From: Candidatus Gastranaerophilales bacterium
GTDB taxonomy: Bacteria > Cyanobacteriota > Vampirovibrionia > Gastranaerophilales > Gastranaerophilaceae
Direction of reading: 5' to 3'
DNA: 64,000 bases
Assembly (NCBI GenBank): GCA_944325515.1
Contig: CALVAO010000001.1
Span: 1-64,000, forward strand
The notes beneath the pieces were generated by a model. That model was not told the DNA's origin, did not search any database, and saw nothing but the letters and a program-made list of their open reading frames with translations. Position numbers and translations under genes: made by a program. Of this stretch, positions 24,121 through 32,445 are shown in pieces; position 1 is the stretch's first letter, and every line of letters starts with the position of its first letter.

Positions 24121-25098
24121 ATGTTATTAAATTTTGTTAATTTGAACAATCAATCGATTTGTACAAATCAATCTCGAAAAATAAGTTTTACTTCAAGTAA
24201 ATGGCTGGCTCCTAAAGCTTATAGAATCGAACAGAGTATTTTGTCTAACTACGGTATAGAAAGTGAGTTCAAGAATAATTCGTTTATGGCTGAATGTGTT
24301 GAAAAAACTCTGAAAGTATTTAAAGATAATTTTGGTCGTTGGGCATTACCTTCAAATATAGAAGCTTCAGAAATAAATGATACACATATATATGCTTATT
24401 ATAGAAGTTATGATGACATTGTAGCTATTAATAAAAATAAAAAATGTTTTAACAATGAAGATAAATTAAAACAGGAAATGAGAAAACATAAGAATCTGTT
24501 CTTTTTGCCGGATTGGTTTTCTACAATACATCCTTTACACATTTTTATCCATGAATTAGCTCATAGTGCACATTATCATAACTTAGAAAGAATGGGCAAC
24601 CCGTGTAGTTTGGCTTTATTGCGTTATACAATGATTCCTACATCTATTGGGCGTTTGATAGCAAAGTTCAAATTGAGTAAATATGCTGCTACTAATATGA
24701 ATGAGTTTATGGCAGAAAGGATAACAAAAGATGTCATTAACAACCTTACTTCACAGGGGAGGTATATTGGTAATGCAAAAGATTTAAATTATTCAAAGAT
24801 ATTTGAAAATAAATGGAATTATAGATATTCTTCCCCGCAGGCTTATATTGATTATTACACCCAACAAGTCTGGAATGGAGATTTAGAAGAAGCACGTAAA
24901 ACAGGTGAAAAAATAGAAGTATATTTAAAAAAAATAGATTCTCAGAATGTTCCCGAAATAGTTAGACAATTACAGGTAAAGACAAAAGAAAAACCTTTGC
25001 TTGGCTCATTGGCAAAAGGGCTTAGTAGTGTGTTTGAAAATGTAACAAGTATTTTAGATAAAAAGAATAATCTAAGACTTGGTAATAAACTAGATTAA
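24121..25098 (+). CDS. Candidate zinc metalloprotease with HELAH motif
   Basis: 325 residues, no classical signal peptide. 'FIHELAHSAHYHN' gives HExxH at residues 144-148, and 'NMNEFMAERIT' gives a downstream Glu (199) in the place of a gluzincin third ligand. Metal binding and hydrolysis are therefore likely, although no family is recognised. The N-terminus has 'KISFTSSKW' (~20-28), like other proteins here. The last ~60 residues are basic and helical ('LLGSLAKGLSSVFENVTSIL'). AAGGAAG precedes the ATG. The next gene starts 14 bp later and may be its partner. Confidence 0.6.
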   Translation: MLLNFVNLNNQSICTNQSRKISFTSSKWLAPKAYRIEQSILSNYGIESEFKNNSFMAECVEKTLKVFKDNFGRWALPSNIEASEINDTHIYAYYRSYDDIVAINKNKKCFNNEDKLKQEMRKHKNLFFLPDWFSTIHPLHIFIHELAHSAHYHNLERMGNPCSLALLRYTMIPTSIGRLIAKFKLSKYAATNMNEFMAERITKDVINNLTSQGRYIGNAKDLNYSKIFENKWNYRYSSPQAYIDYYTQQVWNGDLEEARKTGEKIEVYLKKIDSQNVPEIVRQLQVKTKEKPLLGSLAKGLSSVFENVTSILDKKNNLRLGNKLD

Positions 25099-25112
25099 AT
25101 GGAGTAAAATGT

Positions 25113-25670
25113 ATGAATATCAATACCAACAGTTATATTTTATTATCAAAAAACCATGAAAGATTTATGGTACAGATTCCTTTTGGCAATAAAGACAATT
25201 CTAATACAAAAGATAACACACCTGTTATTTTAACAACAGGTGCAATTGCAGTAACAACTGCTATTGCGGCTGCAAAAGGCGCAAAAATAAATCTCGACAA
25301 GGCTCTAAATAAAAAAGGTGTTAAAATGCAAGACGGAATTGTAAGAAAAATTGATACAGGAGAATTATTTAATGGTATAATAAGACGTAATATAAAGCCT
25401 TTTGGAATAAAAAAAGAAACTTTAAAATACATTAATGGTGAAATAAGAGAAAAACTCTATCATGACGTATTTGGGCGTGAAATTCAAGGATATTTCTATA
25501 AAAATGGTAAGTTAGTAGAAGAAGTAAGGGTTGATTCTTCTATGTTTACAAGAAATAAGGCTTTTGTATCCTATTCTTATGGTGCAGATGGTAGTCTCAT
25601 AATGAGTTCTGATGGTTTTTGCCCTAAAAGTGAGTCAGTTTTTAATAATTATAGGAAAAAGTATAATTAA
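25113..25670 (+). CDS. Hypothetical protein with MORN-like repeats
   Basis: 185 residues. A hydrophobic Ala/Thr stretch (residues ~37-56, TPVILTTGAIAVTTAIAAAK) could be a membrane segment. After it come short repeats of the form 'TLKYINGEIREKLYHDVFGR' and 'EIQGYFYKNGKLVEEVRVD', similar to the 'G.....Y..G.L' repeats of MORN or antitoxin-like beta proteins. It follows the HELAH protease gene by 14 bp and may be its substrate or regulator (inference). GGAG lies before the ATG. Confidence 0.55.
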   Translation: MNINTNSYILLSKNHERFMVQIPFGNKDNSNTKDNTPVILTTGAIAVTTAIAAAKGAKINLDKALNKKGVKMQDGIVRKIDTGELFNGIIRRNIKPFGIKKETLKYINGEIREKLYHDVFGREIQGYFYKNGKLVEEVRVDSSMFTRNKAFVSYSYGADGSLIMSSDGFCPKSESVFNNYRKKYN

Positions 25671-25790
25671 ATTTTTGCGAGTTTATCTAAATTATTTTAA
25701 TAAATAATAGTATTTTTGCAATTTTTATAAATTTATATATTAGATAACTTCTTTTCTTATGCTATTATTTTACTATAAGCAGGAGGTATT

Positions 25791-27275
25791 ATGTTAAAAG
25801 AATCGGCATTTGGCAAGAATGATATAAGAGGAATTTATGGTGATGATATTACAGAAGAACTGTTTTATTATACAGGACGCGGCTTTGTACAGTTTCTTGT
25901 AAAGCATGCAAAAAAAATTCCATCAGAAATATGGATAAGTGTTTGCCGGGATGCAAGACTTCATTCTCCATCTCTTTCAAAATCATTGATAGAAGGTATA
26001 CGTTCCTGCGGAGCTAATGTTGTTGATATGGGTTTAGCTCCAACCCCTATAGGCTATTATTCCGAAGTTGTCGGTTTGCCTCCTTTTATAACAAAATATA
26101 TGCCGGTTACCGGTGCAATGATTATTACGGCAAGCCATAATCCAAGTCAGTATAATGGTATGAAGATGACATTTGAAAAGCAGTCATTGAATGAAGAACA
26201 GATAAAAGAAGTTAAAGACTTGACTCTGGAAGAATATAAGCTGGGAATACCTCCTGTACCGTTCGGTATATTAAACGAATATGATTTAATTCCGGATTAT
26301 ATAACCGATATGAAAAAACGGTTCGGGCGTATTGGAGAGGGAATAAAAGTTGTCGTAGACAGTGCTAATGCAACGGGAGGTGTTGTAGCACCAAAGTTAT
26401 ATCGCGCATTAGGGTGTGAAGTTATAGAATTATATTCTATGCCGGACGGAAGATTTCCACATCATCATCCGAACCCGAGTGATGAAAAAACTCTAAATGA
26501 TATAAAGAAAGCTGTTATTGCAAACAGAGCCGATTTAGGAATCGCATTTGACGGAGATAGCGACAGAATCGGGGTTATTGATTCTGAGGGGAATTCTATG
26601 ACAGGCGATAAGCTGCTTTTAATATATGCTGATGAAGTTATAAAAAATTATAATGAAAAAGGAATTAAACCGGTAATTGTATCTGAAGTTAAGTGCTCTC
26701 AAGTATTGTATGACACAATTAATAAAAAAGGCGGTGTTGCCGTTATGTGTAAGACAGGGCACGGATATATAAAATCAAAAATGAGGGAAACCGGTGCTGT
26801 TCTTGCAGGTGAAATGAGCGGGCACACTTTCTTCAAAGACGAATATTACGGTTTTGATGATGCTGTATATGCAGGCTGCAGGATTATAAGGATTCTTGCA
26901 GAGAAAAAGAAGGCTAATCCGAATTTCAAAATCTCGGATATGCTGGAACCTTTTAATGCGGTTTATTCTTCATCAGAAGTAAGACTTCCATGTCCGAACT
27001 CATTAAAACAATCTGTGCTAGAAGATTTCCAGAAAACTATTGCTGAAAATCCGGAATTCTTTGAAATTAAAATTAAAGATATTATTACTCTTGATGGTAT
27101 GCGGATAGTTTTTGATAAAGGGTTTGCTTTAATCCGTCAAAGTAATACAGAGCCGGTTTTTACACTCAGGTTTGAAGCTGCTGATAAAGAGCAGGCGCAA
27201 AAACTTGAAGATAAAATGGTTAGTAAGCTGCTTGAGATTATAAAAGAACTGTCATTAAAAACTAACTGTTCTTAA
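25791..27275 (+). CDS. Phosphomannomutase/phosphoglucomutase
   Basis: 494 residues, the alpha-D-phosphohexomutase family. The phosphoserine loop 'IITASHNPSQYNGMKM' (~residue 114), the metal loop 'AFDGDSDRIGVID' (~253), the sugar loop 'GEMSGHTFF' (~340) and the phosphate loop 'RQSNTEPVFTLRFEA' (~455) are all present. It moves phosphate between C1 and C6 of mannose or glucose, feeding surface polysaccharide or storage. AGGAGGT stands before the ATG. It ends convergent with, and 21 bp inside, the kinase gene. Confidence 0.92.
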   Translation: MLKESAFGKNDIRGIYGDDITEELFYYTGRGFVQFLVKHAKKIPSEIWISVCRDARLHSPSLSKSLIEGIRSCGANVVDMGLAPTPIGYYSEVVGLPPFITKYMPVTGAMIITASHNPSQYNGMKMTFEKQSLNEEQIKEVKDLTLEEYKLGIPPVPFGILNEYDLIPDYITDMKKRFGRIGEGIKVVVDSANATGGVVAPKLYRALGCEVIELYSMPDGRFPHHHPNPSDEKTLNDIKKAVIANRADLGIAFDGDSDRIGVIDSEGNSMTGDKLLLIYADEVIKNYNEKGIKPVIVSEVKCSQVLYDTINKKGGVAVMCKTGHGYIKSKMRETGAVLAGEMSGHTFFKDEYYGFDDAVYAGCRIIRILAEKKKANPNFKISDMLEPFNAVYSSSEVRLPCPNSLKQSVLEDFQKTIAENPEFFEIKIKDIITLDGMRIVFDKGFALIRQSNTEPVFTLRFEAADKEQAQKLEDKMVSKLLEIIKELSLKTNCS

Positions 27276-28406
27276 TTTATCTTTATTTTTAAGGCTGTTA
27301 GGAATTTTAAAGCCAAATATATTTCTATCATCTTCAAAGCTTTCAACAAAGATTATTCCATCGTGCGCTTCTACAATTTTCTGTGAAGTGTATAATCCCA
27401 GCCCGATACCTAGTTCTTTGTACGCTTCTGCGTATGAAACGTACTGTGCAAAAATTGAATCTCTTTTATCAAGCGGTATAAAAGGGCTTTTGTTTTCAAA
27501 TTTAAAACAGGTATAATCGTCTTCATTATAAACCGAAATGTGTAATGTGGTATTTTTATACGCATACTTTATGCCGTTTGATAAAAGATTCATGATAACT
27601 CTTTTCATCTGAACTTTATCTCCCCAGATTGTAGGGATTTCACAATCTTTATCTATTGAAATCCCTACATCTTTATCCTTAGCCAGATATATCATTTCTC
27701 CTACACAGTCAAGAACAAGATTTACAAGAGATAATTCTTCATAATTTAATCTTACGATACCTTTATCATCTCGATATGTTGCAAGTAAAGATGCCAGCAT
27801 TGCCAGCATGTACCGGCATGAATCAAGTACCATTTCCAGAATCTGCCGTAACTCCGGCGGAAGCTTGCCAAATTGATTTTTCAAGATTAATTCTATAGCT
27901 CTAATTTGTGCCAGAGCCGGATTTTTTAAATCATGCCCTAATGTTGCAACAAAAGTTTCTCTTTGAGCTTCTAAAATTTTTGAATCATCTATATTATTAA
28001 CCATAACGACAATTCCGATAACATCACCACCGGCATTATTTATGGGAGCTTTATAGATATTGTACCAGTGTGGAATTCCATTTACGTCATATACTTCACG
28101 CTCGTTAGAAACAACTTTGTTCTTCTTTAGAACGTACTCATCTTCTGCATCGTTAGTTTTCTTCATCTTCATAATATCAAGTTTTACATTATGGAAAGTG
28201 TCTAAGCCATTTTTGACAAATTCTGCAGCGTGTTTTGTACCGGTTACATAATTACCGCGGGTATCTTTCATGTAAATGAGTTTTGGAATGTTTCTTAATA
28301 AAGCTTCTAATTGATAGTGGTTGATAAAAAAGCGTTCTTTTGAATTCAAAAGAGTATTAGTTTGGAATGATTCCATTAACACCTCAATGTTTTTATAACA
28401 ACGCAT
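27255..28406 (-). CDS. PAS-domain histidine kinase with a degraded ATP-binding box
   Basis: 383 residues, no membrane segment. A PAS/PAC region occupies ~25-140 ('NIPKLIYMKDTRGNYVTGTK', 'NGIPHWYNIYKAPINNAGGD'). The phosphoacceptor His is in 'FVATLGHDLKNPALAQIRAI' (~160). The N-box 'VIMNLLSNGIKYAYKN' is present. The usual D-x-G-x-G box is replaced by 'CFKFENKSPFIPLDKRDS', while the G2 box 'GIGLGLYTSQKIVEAHDG' is kept. ATP binding may be weakened or altered. No response regulator is adjacent. Confidence 0.85.
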   Translation of the reverse strand: MRCYKNIEVLMESFQTNTLLNSKERFFINHYQLEALLRNIPKLIYMKDTRGNYVTGTKHAAEFVKNGLDTFHNVKLDIMKMKKTNDAEDEYVLKKNKVVSNEREVYDVNGIPHWYNIYKAPINNAGGDVIGIVVMVNNIDDSKILEAQRETFVATLGHDLKNPALAQIRAIELILKNQFGKLPPELRQILEMVLDSCRYMLAMLASLLATYRDDKGIVRLNYEELSLVNLVLDCVGEMIYLAKDKDVGISIDKDCEIPTIWGDKVQMKRVIMNLLSNGIKYAYKNTTLHISVYNEDDYTCFKFENKSPFIPLDKRDSIFAQYVSYAEAYKELGIGLGLYTSQKIVEAHDGIIFVESFEDDRNIFGFKIPNSLKNKDKLRTVSF

Positions 28407-28455
28407 GTATTGTATAATATTTTATTAGTACAAAATATTAACCAGCTGTCCTATT

Positions 28456-29184
28456 TTATTTTAGGAAAAGCTTTACATACATAGGGTTATAAGTAAGTGT
28501 TGACGCCCCGAAGCAGCTGTTTTCGTACTCATGCTCAAAATTAAGTATATCCTGCTTTGTCCATGCCTTATTTTCCAGAGAGTTTACTCCTGTTAATTTA
28601 AAATGCTGCAGTATGTTCTTAGGATTTTTAAAGGCAAGAACGTGTATTTCTTCTTCTATTAAATGCGGATATTTGTATAGTATATTATCCAGTTCTTTTT
28701 TTGAAAAGTATTGGAGAGTTAAGCCGAGAGTTTGATATATTTCCTTGAAATTTTCTTTTCCAAATGTAGAAAATAAAATAATACCCTCCGGATTTAATTT
28801 AGCGATAAGCCGTGGAATAAAATCCTGCAGATTATCTATCCATTGAAAAGCTGCATTTGAGATGATTAAATCATAAGAACCTTTTATGTTATTTATTTCT
28901 TTTTCAATGTTACAAGAAATAAATTCTATATTAGAGTTTATTTCTTGTATAAAATTTTTACATTCCGGAATGATATCATTTGCGACATAAGTTTTATATT
29001 TCAAATTATTAGATGCGATTTCTGTTAGAAAACCTGTTCCGCAGCCAATTTCAAAAATACTGTCATATTCTTTTTTTTCAAGCATGGAGAACAATTTTTC
29101 TGCCATTTTTTTCTGAATTTTAGCATTCTCGTTATATGTATTTAAGCTTTTAAGAAAACGCCTTTGCATAAGAACATTATTCAT
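28456..29184 (-). CDS. bioC: Malonyl-ACP O-methyltransferase BioC
   Basis: 242 residues, class I SAM methyltransferase. 'IFEIGCGTGFLTEIASNN' is the SAM glycine loop. 'DLIISNAAFQWIDNLQDFI' is the BioC-typical motif IV/post region, and 'LNPEGIILFSTFGKENFKEI' is also typical. BioC methylates malonyl-ACP so that the fatty-acid enzymes can build pimeloyl-ACP methyl ester for biotin. It overlaps the bioG stop by 4 nt and is translated with it. A generic methyltransferase is the alternative, but the pairing with bioG makes BioC likely. Confidence 0.85.
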   Translation of the reverse strand: MNNVLMQRRFLKSLNTYNENAKIQKKMAEKLFSMLEKKEYDSIFEIGCGTGFLTEIASNNLKYKTYVANDIIPECKNFIQEINSNIEFISCNIEKEINNIKGSYDLIISNAAFQWIDNLQDFIPRLIAKLNPEGIILFSTFGKENFKEIYQTLGLTLQYFSKKELDNILYKYPHLIEEEIHVLAFKNPKNILQHFKLTGVNSLENKAWTKQDILNFEHEYENSCFGASTLTYNPMYVKLFLK

Positions 29185-29786
29185 AGAAGTTCACTCCAGT
29201 ATTCAAATTTATAAAACAGACAGTGTCCCCCTTCTGTATTAGGAGCAAGCTTCCAGAATGCAGATTGATTTTTTGAAGGAATAATTCTATCTTTGTTACT
29301 TAAAAGAATTTTTGTATATTTGAAATTTGAATCAGCTTTATAATTTTTAAGTGCAGCAAGTTCTTTTTTTATATTTTCAAATTCACGCTCTATAGGCGGA
29401 ACAGACTCTCCTTTTTCAAACATATTCTGAATAAATTTTTGAGAGCTGTTTTGATTAAAGTTATTTAATGTTAAATCATAAATTTTAACCGGTATTCCGA
29501 ATTTGTCGTCAATAGGTTTTAAAGTGCCGTTAATTGCCGTAGAAGTATTATATTTTATATTAAATAATGTAGCTGTCATAACTCCCATTGACCATGATAC
29601 AAGGTGTTTTTGTTCATACTCTTCAAGAAGACTTAAATCCATATCAAGGTTGTTGTAATCATAAAACATAATAACATCATAATCTTCCGGTTTAAGATGT
29701 TTAACAACATTCTCATCCATTCCCCAGCCGTTAAAAAATACGATTAGCTTTTTATTATTTTTTTTATTTAACCATTTATATTCCAC
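29181..29786 (-). CDS. bioG: Pimeloyl-ACP methyl ester esterase BioG-like (DUF452)
   Basis: 201 residues, alpha/beta hydrolase. 'LIVFFNGWGMDENVVKHL' is the BioG-type oxyanion region. 'HLVSWSMGVMTATLF' has the nucleophile Ser (W-S-M-G), and the Asp/His residues are probably in 'NKDRIIPSKNQSAFW' and 'EGGHCLFYKF'. It removes the methyl group from pimeloyl-ACP methyl ester and so ends BioC-type chain building. It is first in the bioG-bioC pair. No bioF/A/D/B gene is in the window. Confidence 0.85.
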   Translation of the reverse strand: MEYKWLNKKNNKKLIVFFNGWGMDENVVKHLKPEDYDVIMFYDYNNLDMDLSLLEEYEQKHLVSWSMGVMTATLFNIKYNTSTAINGTLKPIDDKFGIPVKIYDLTLNNFNQNSSQKFIQNMFEKGESVPPIEREFENIKKELAALKNYKADSNFKYTKILLSNKDRIIPSKNQSAFWKLAPNTEGGHCLFYKFEYWSELL

Positions 29787-29886
29787 AAAAGTAATTTTAT
29801 CACAAAGAGAAAATGTTTATTTTATAACTGGTTTTCTAGCTTTCTTTGTGATAAAATTTAATCGCACAAAAGAAGGAGATTTATAA

Positions 29887-30831
29887 ATGGCACAAAGAAT
29901 AGGTGTTGATGTTGGCGGAACCAATGTCAAAATCGCATTAGTCAGCGATAAGGGTAAAATTATTTATTCAAATTCTATTCCAACCCGCGCAGAAATGGGG
30001 TATGAATATACAATTAACAGCATGAAAGATGCAATAAGAGATTTATTAAAAGAAACAAAATTGAAATCTTCTGATATAGAAGCTATTGGTTTTGGTTTCC
30101 CAGGTCAGATAGATTGTAAAAAAGGTGTAGTAAGACTTGCTCCAAATATTCCGGGATGGGTTAATGTTCCTATCGCAAAAGTTATGGAAGATGAATTTGG
30201 AATTCCAACCCGTGTTGATAACGATGTAAGAACTGCAGCTCTGGGAGAATTAAATTACGGTGCCGGTGTAGGTTGTGAAAACCTCGTTTGTATAACTGTC
30301 GGAACCGGTATTGGTGCCGGTCTGGTTATAAACGGTAAATTAGTAAGAGGCGCTTCTAATGCAGCGGGTGAAATCGGACATATAAAACTGAATATGCAGG
30401 GCGGACCTCTTTGCGGCTGCGGTGACAGAGGATGTTTGGAAGCATACGCTTCTGGTCCGAGCATTGTTGCAATGGCAGAAGAATACATAAGAGGCGGGAA
30501 ATCTACAAAATACAGAGAACTTGCTAATCCGGATATTACGCCATACATAGTAGCGGTTGCAGCAAAAGAAGGCGACCCTGTTGCAAGACAAATTTTCAGA
30601 ATTATGGGTGAATATATAGGAATGGGCTTAACCAGCGTTGTAAACCTTCTTAATCCGGAAAAAATTATTATCGGAGGCGGTGTTGCAGATGCTGGAGATA
30701 TTCTTTTAGATCCTATAAGAGAAACGATTGCAAAACGCGCAATGGTAATTCAGCGCGAAGTAGAAGTTGTGCCGGCTCAGCTCGGAAATACCGCAGGCGT
30801 TATCGGCGCAAGCCTTCTTATTAAATCATAA
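29887..30831 (+). CDS. glk: ROK-family glucokinase
   Basis: 314 residues. 'IGVDVGGTNVKIALVSDKG' is the ATP-binding phosphate-1 loop, 'DNDVRTAALGELNYGAG' holds the catalytic Asp, and 'GHIKLNMQGGPLCGCGDRG' with CLEAYASG is the ROK zinc site (CxCGxxGCxE). It phosphorylates glucose with ATP to feed glycolysis and storage. GAAGGAG precedes the ATG. The gene stands alone, with gatA 64 bp downstream behind its own promoter. Confidence 0.9.
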   Translation: MAQRIGVDVGGTNVKIALVSDKGKIIYSNSIPTRAEMGYEYTINSMKDAIRDLLKETKLKSSDIEAIGFGFPGQIDCKKGVVRLAPNIPGWVNVPIAKVMEDEFGIPTRVDNDVRTAALGELNYGAGVGCENLVCITVGTGIGAGLVINGKLVRGASNAAGEIGHIKLNMQGGPLCGCGDRGCLEAYASGPSIVAMAEEYIRGGKSTKYRELANPDITPYIVAVAAKEGDPVARQIFRIMGEYIGMGLTSVVNLLNPEKIIIGGGVADAGDILLDPIRETIAKRAMVIQREVEVVPAQLGNTAGVIGASLLIKS

Positions 30832-30863
30832 TAAAATATTTTCATCTTCTATTCTGTTTCTGG

Positions 30864-30869
30864 TATAAT
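30864..30869 (+). promoter_or_regulatory. Extended -10 (TGGTATAAT) before gatA
   Basis: TATAAT with an upstream TGG, 26 bp before the gatA ATG; GGGAG follows as ribosome-binding site. The -35 is weak, as expected for an extended -10 promoter. Confidence 0.5.
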
Positions 30870-30894
30870 AAAATCAAAACGGGAGATAAAAATT

Positions 30895-32358
30895 ATGCTA
30901 GAAATATTGAAAAAGAGTGCAATGGAGCAGAGCAAAGCTCTTAAGAATAAAGAAATTTCTGCAGTAGAGCTTACTAAAGCTTCACTGGACAGAATAAAAG
31001 AAATTGACGAAAAATTAGGTGCTTTTAACTCTTTAACAGAGGATATTGCACTTGATACAGCAAAAAAAGTTGATGAAAAAATAGCAAAAGGCGAAGAACT
31101 TCCGCTGCTTGCGGGAGTTCCTCTTGCTTTGAAAGATAATATGAATCTTATCGGTTCAAAAACAACTGCTTCAAGTAAAATTCTTGAGAATTTTGTTTCG
31201 CCTTATAACGCAACAGCGACTCAAAAACTTCTGGATAACTTGATTCCGATTGTTGGAAAAGCGAACTTGGATGAATTTGCAATGGGTTCTTCTAACGAAA
31301 ACTCCGCTTTCAAAAAAGTTCACAACCCGTGGAATTTGAATAAAGTCCCGGGAGGATCTTCCGGCGGTTCTGCAGCATCTGTTGCATCATGCGAAGCCGC
31401 ATTAGCATTAGGTTCTGATACGGGCGGAAGTATAAGACTTCCTGCAAGTTTCTGCGGTATTGTCGGGATGAAACCGACTTACGGAAAAGTTTCAAGATAC
31501 GGACTAATTGCATTCGCCTCATCACTTGACCAGATTGGACCGTTTGCAAGAACGGTAGAAGATGCAGCCGCATTATTAGAAGTAATATCTGGATACGACA
31601 AACACGATTCAACATCTTTAAATAAGCCTGTAGAAAACTATAGAGCAAGCTTAAATAATGACATTAAAGGAATGAAAATAGGTGTTGTAAAAGAGCTTGT
31701 ATCTGAAGGTTTAGCTCCGGATGTAGAAAAAGCTATTAAATCAGCTATAGAAACATATAAATCTTTAGGTGCAGAGGTTGTGGAAGTTTCTCTTCCAAAT
31801 TTAAAACATTCTATTGGAATTTATTACATATTAGCGACTGCAGAATGCAGCTCTAATTTGGCTCGTTTTGACGGTGTAAAATACGGGCATAGAACTGCAG
31901 ATGCTAAAAATCTTCTCGAAATGTACTGTAAAACAAGAGCTGAAGGTTTTGGACCGGAAGTAAAGAGAAGAATAATGCTGGGAACTTATGCTCTATCATC
32001 CGGCTATTATGATGCTTATTATAAAAAAGCTTTGCAGATGAGAAGAGTTGTTACGGAAGATTTTATTAAGGCATTTGCTCAAGTAGATGCTCTGATTTCT
32101 CCAACCTGCCCGAATACAGCATTTGATTTGGGTGCAAGAACTGAAGATCCGCTTGCCATGTACTTAACAGATATTGCAACAATTTCGGCTAACTTAGCAG
32201 GACTTCCAGCAATTTCAGTTCCGGCAGGATTTGATACTGATGGTATGCCAATCGGACTTCAAATTATGACGCCGCAGCTTACGGAAGCAAAATTGTTCAA
32301 TTTGTCTTACAAATTTGAACAGGCGCATGATTACTATAAGCAGCTTGCTAAAATATAG
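30895..32358 (+). CDS. gatA: Aspartyl/glutamyl-tRNA amidotransferase subunit A
   Basis: 487 residues, GatA size. The Ser-cisSer-Lys triad is present: Lys in 'AGVPLALKDNMNLIGSKTTA', cis-Ser in 'PGGSSGGSAASVASCEAALA' and Ser in 'GSDTGGSIRLPASFCGIVGM'. 'PTYGKVSRYGLIAFASSLDQ' follows. It releases ammonia from glutamine so that GatCAB can convert mischarged Glu-tRNA(Gln)/Asp-tRNA(Asn). gatB and gatC are not adjacent. GGGAG precedes the ATG. Confidence 0.95.
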   Translation: MLEILKKSAMEQSKALKNKEISAVELTKASLDRIKEIDEKLGAFNSLTEDIALDTAKKVDEKIAKGEELPLLAGVPLALKDNMNLIGSKTTASSKILENFVSPYNATATQKLLDNLIPIVGKANLDEFAMGSSNENSAFKKVHNPWNLNKVPGGSSGGSAASVASCEAALALGSDTGGSIRLPASFCGIVGMKPTYGKVSRYGLIAFASSLDQIGPFARTVEDAAALLEVISGYDKHDSTSLNKPVENYRASLNNDIKGMKIGVVKELVSEGLAPDVEKAIKSAIETYKSLGAEVVEVSLPNLKHSIGIYYILATAECSSNLARFDGVKYGHRTADAKNLLEMYCKTRAEGFGPEVKRRIMLGTYALSSGYYDAYYKKALQMRRVVTEDFIKAFAQVDALISPTCPNTAFDLGARTEDPLAMYLTDIATISANLAGLPAISVPAGFDTDGMPIGLQIMTPQLTEAKLFNLSYKFEQAHDYYKQLAKI

Positions 32359-32391
32359 TTGATATTAAACGAAAAGTTTTATATTTATATT

Positions 32392-32431
32392 ATAATAGTC
32401 TTGTGATGTAATTACATCACAAGACTATTAT
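32392..32431. promoter_or_regulatory. Perfect 40-bp palindrome in front of tolC
   Basis: Left arm 32392-32411, right arm 32412-32431, perfectly complementary with no loop base. A TATAAT (32391-32396) sits on its left edge. It lies between the gatA stop and the AAGGAA site of the TolC-like gene, so it could be an operator, a 5' UTR hairpin or the gatA terminator (but no T-run follows). Confidence 0.8.
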
Positions 32432-32445
32432 TAAGGAATTGTATA

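Noticed and set aside
31310-31648. 112-aa frame opposite gatA
   Set aside because: Antisense shadow with Leu/Arg/Gln bias and no start site.
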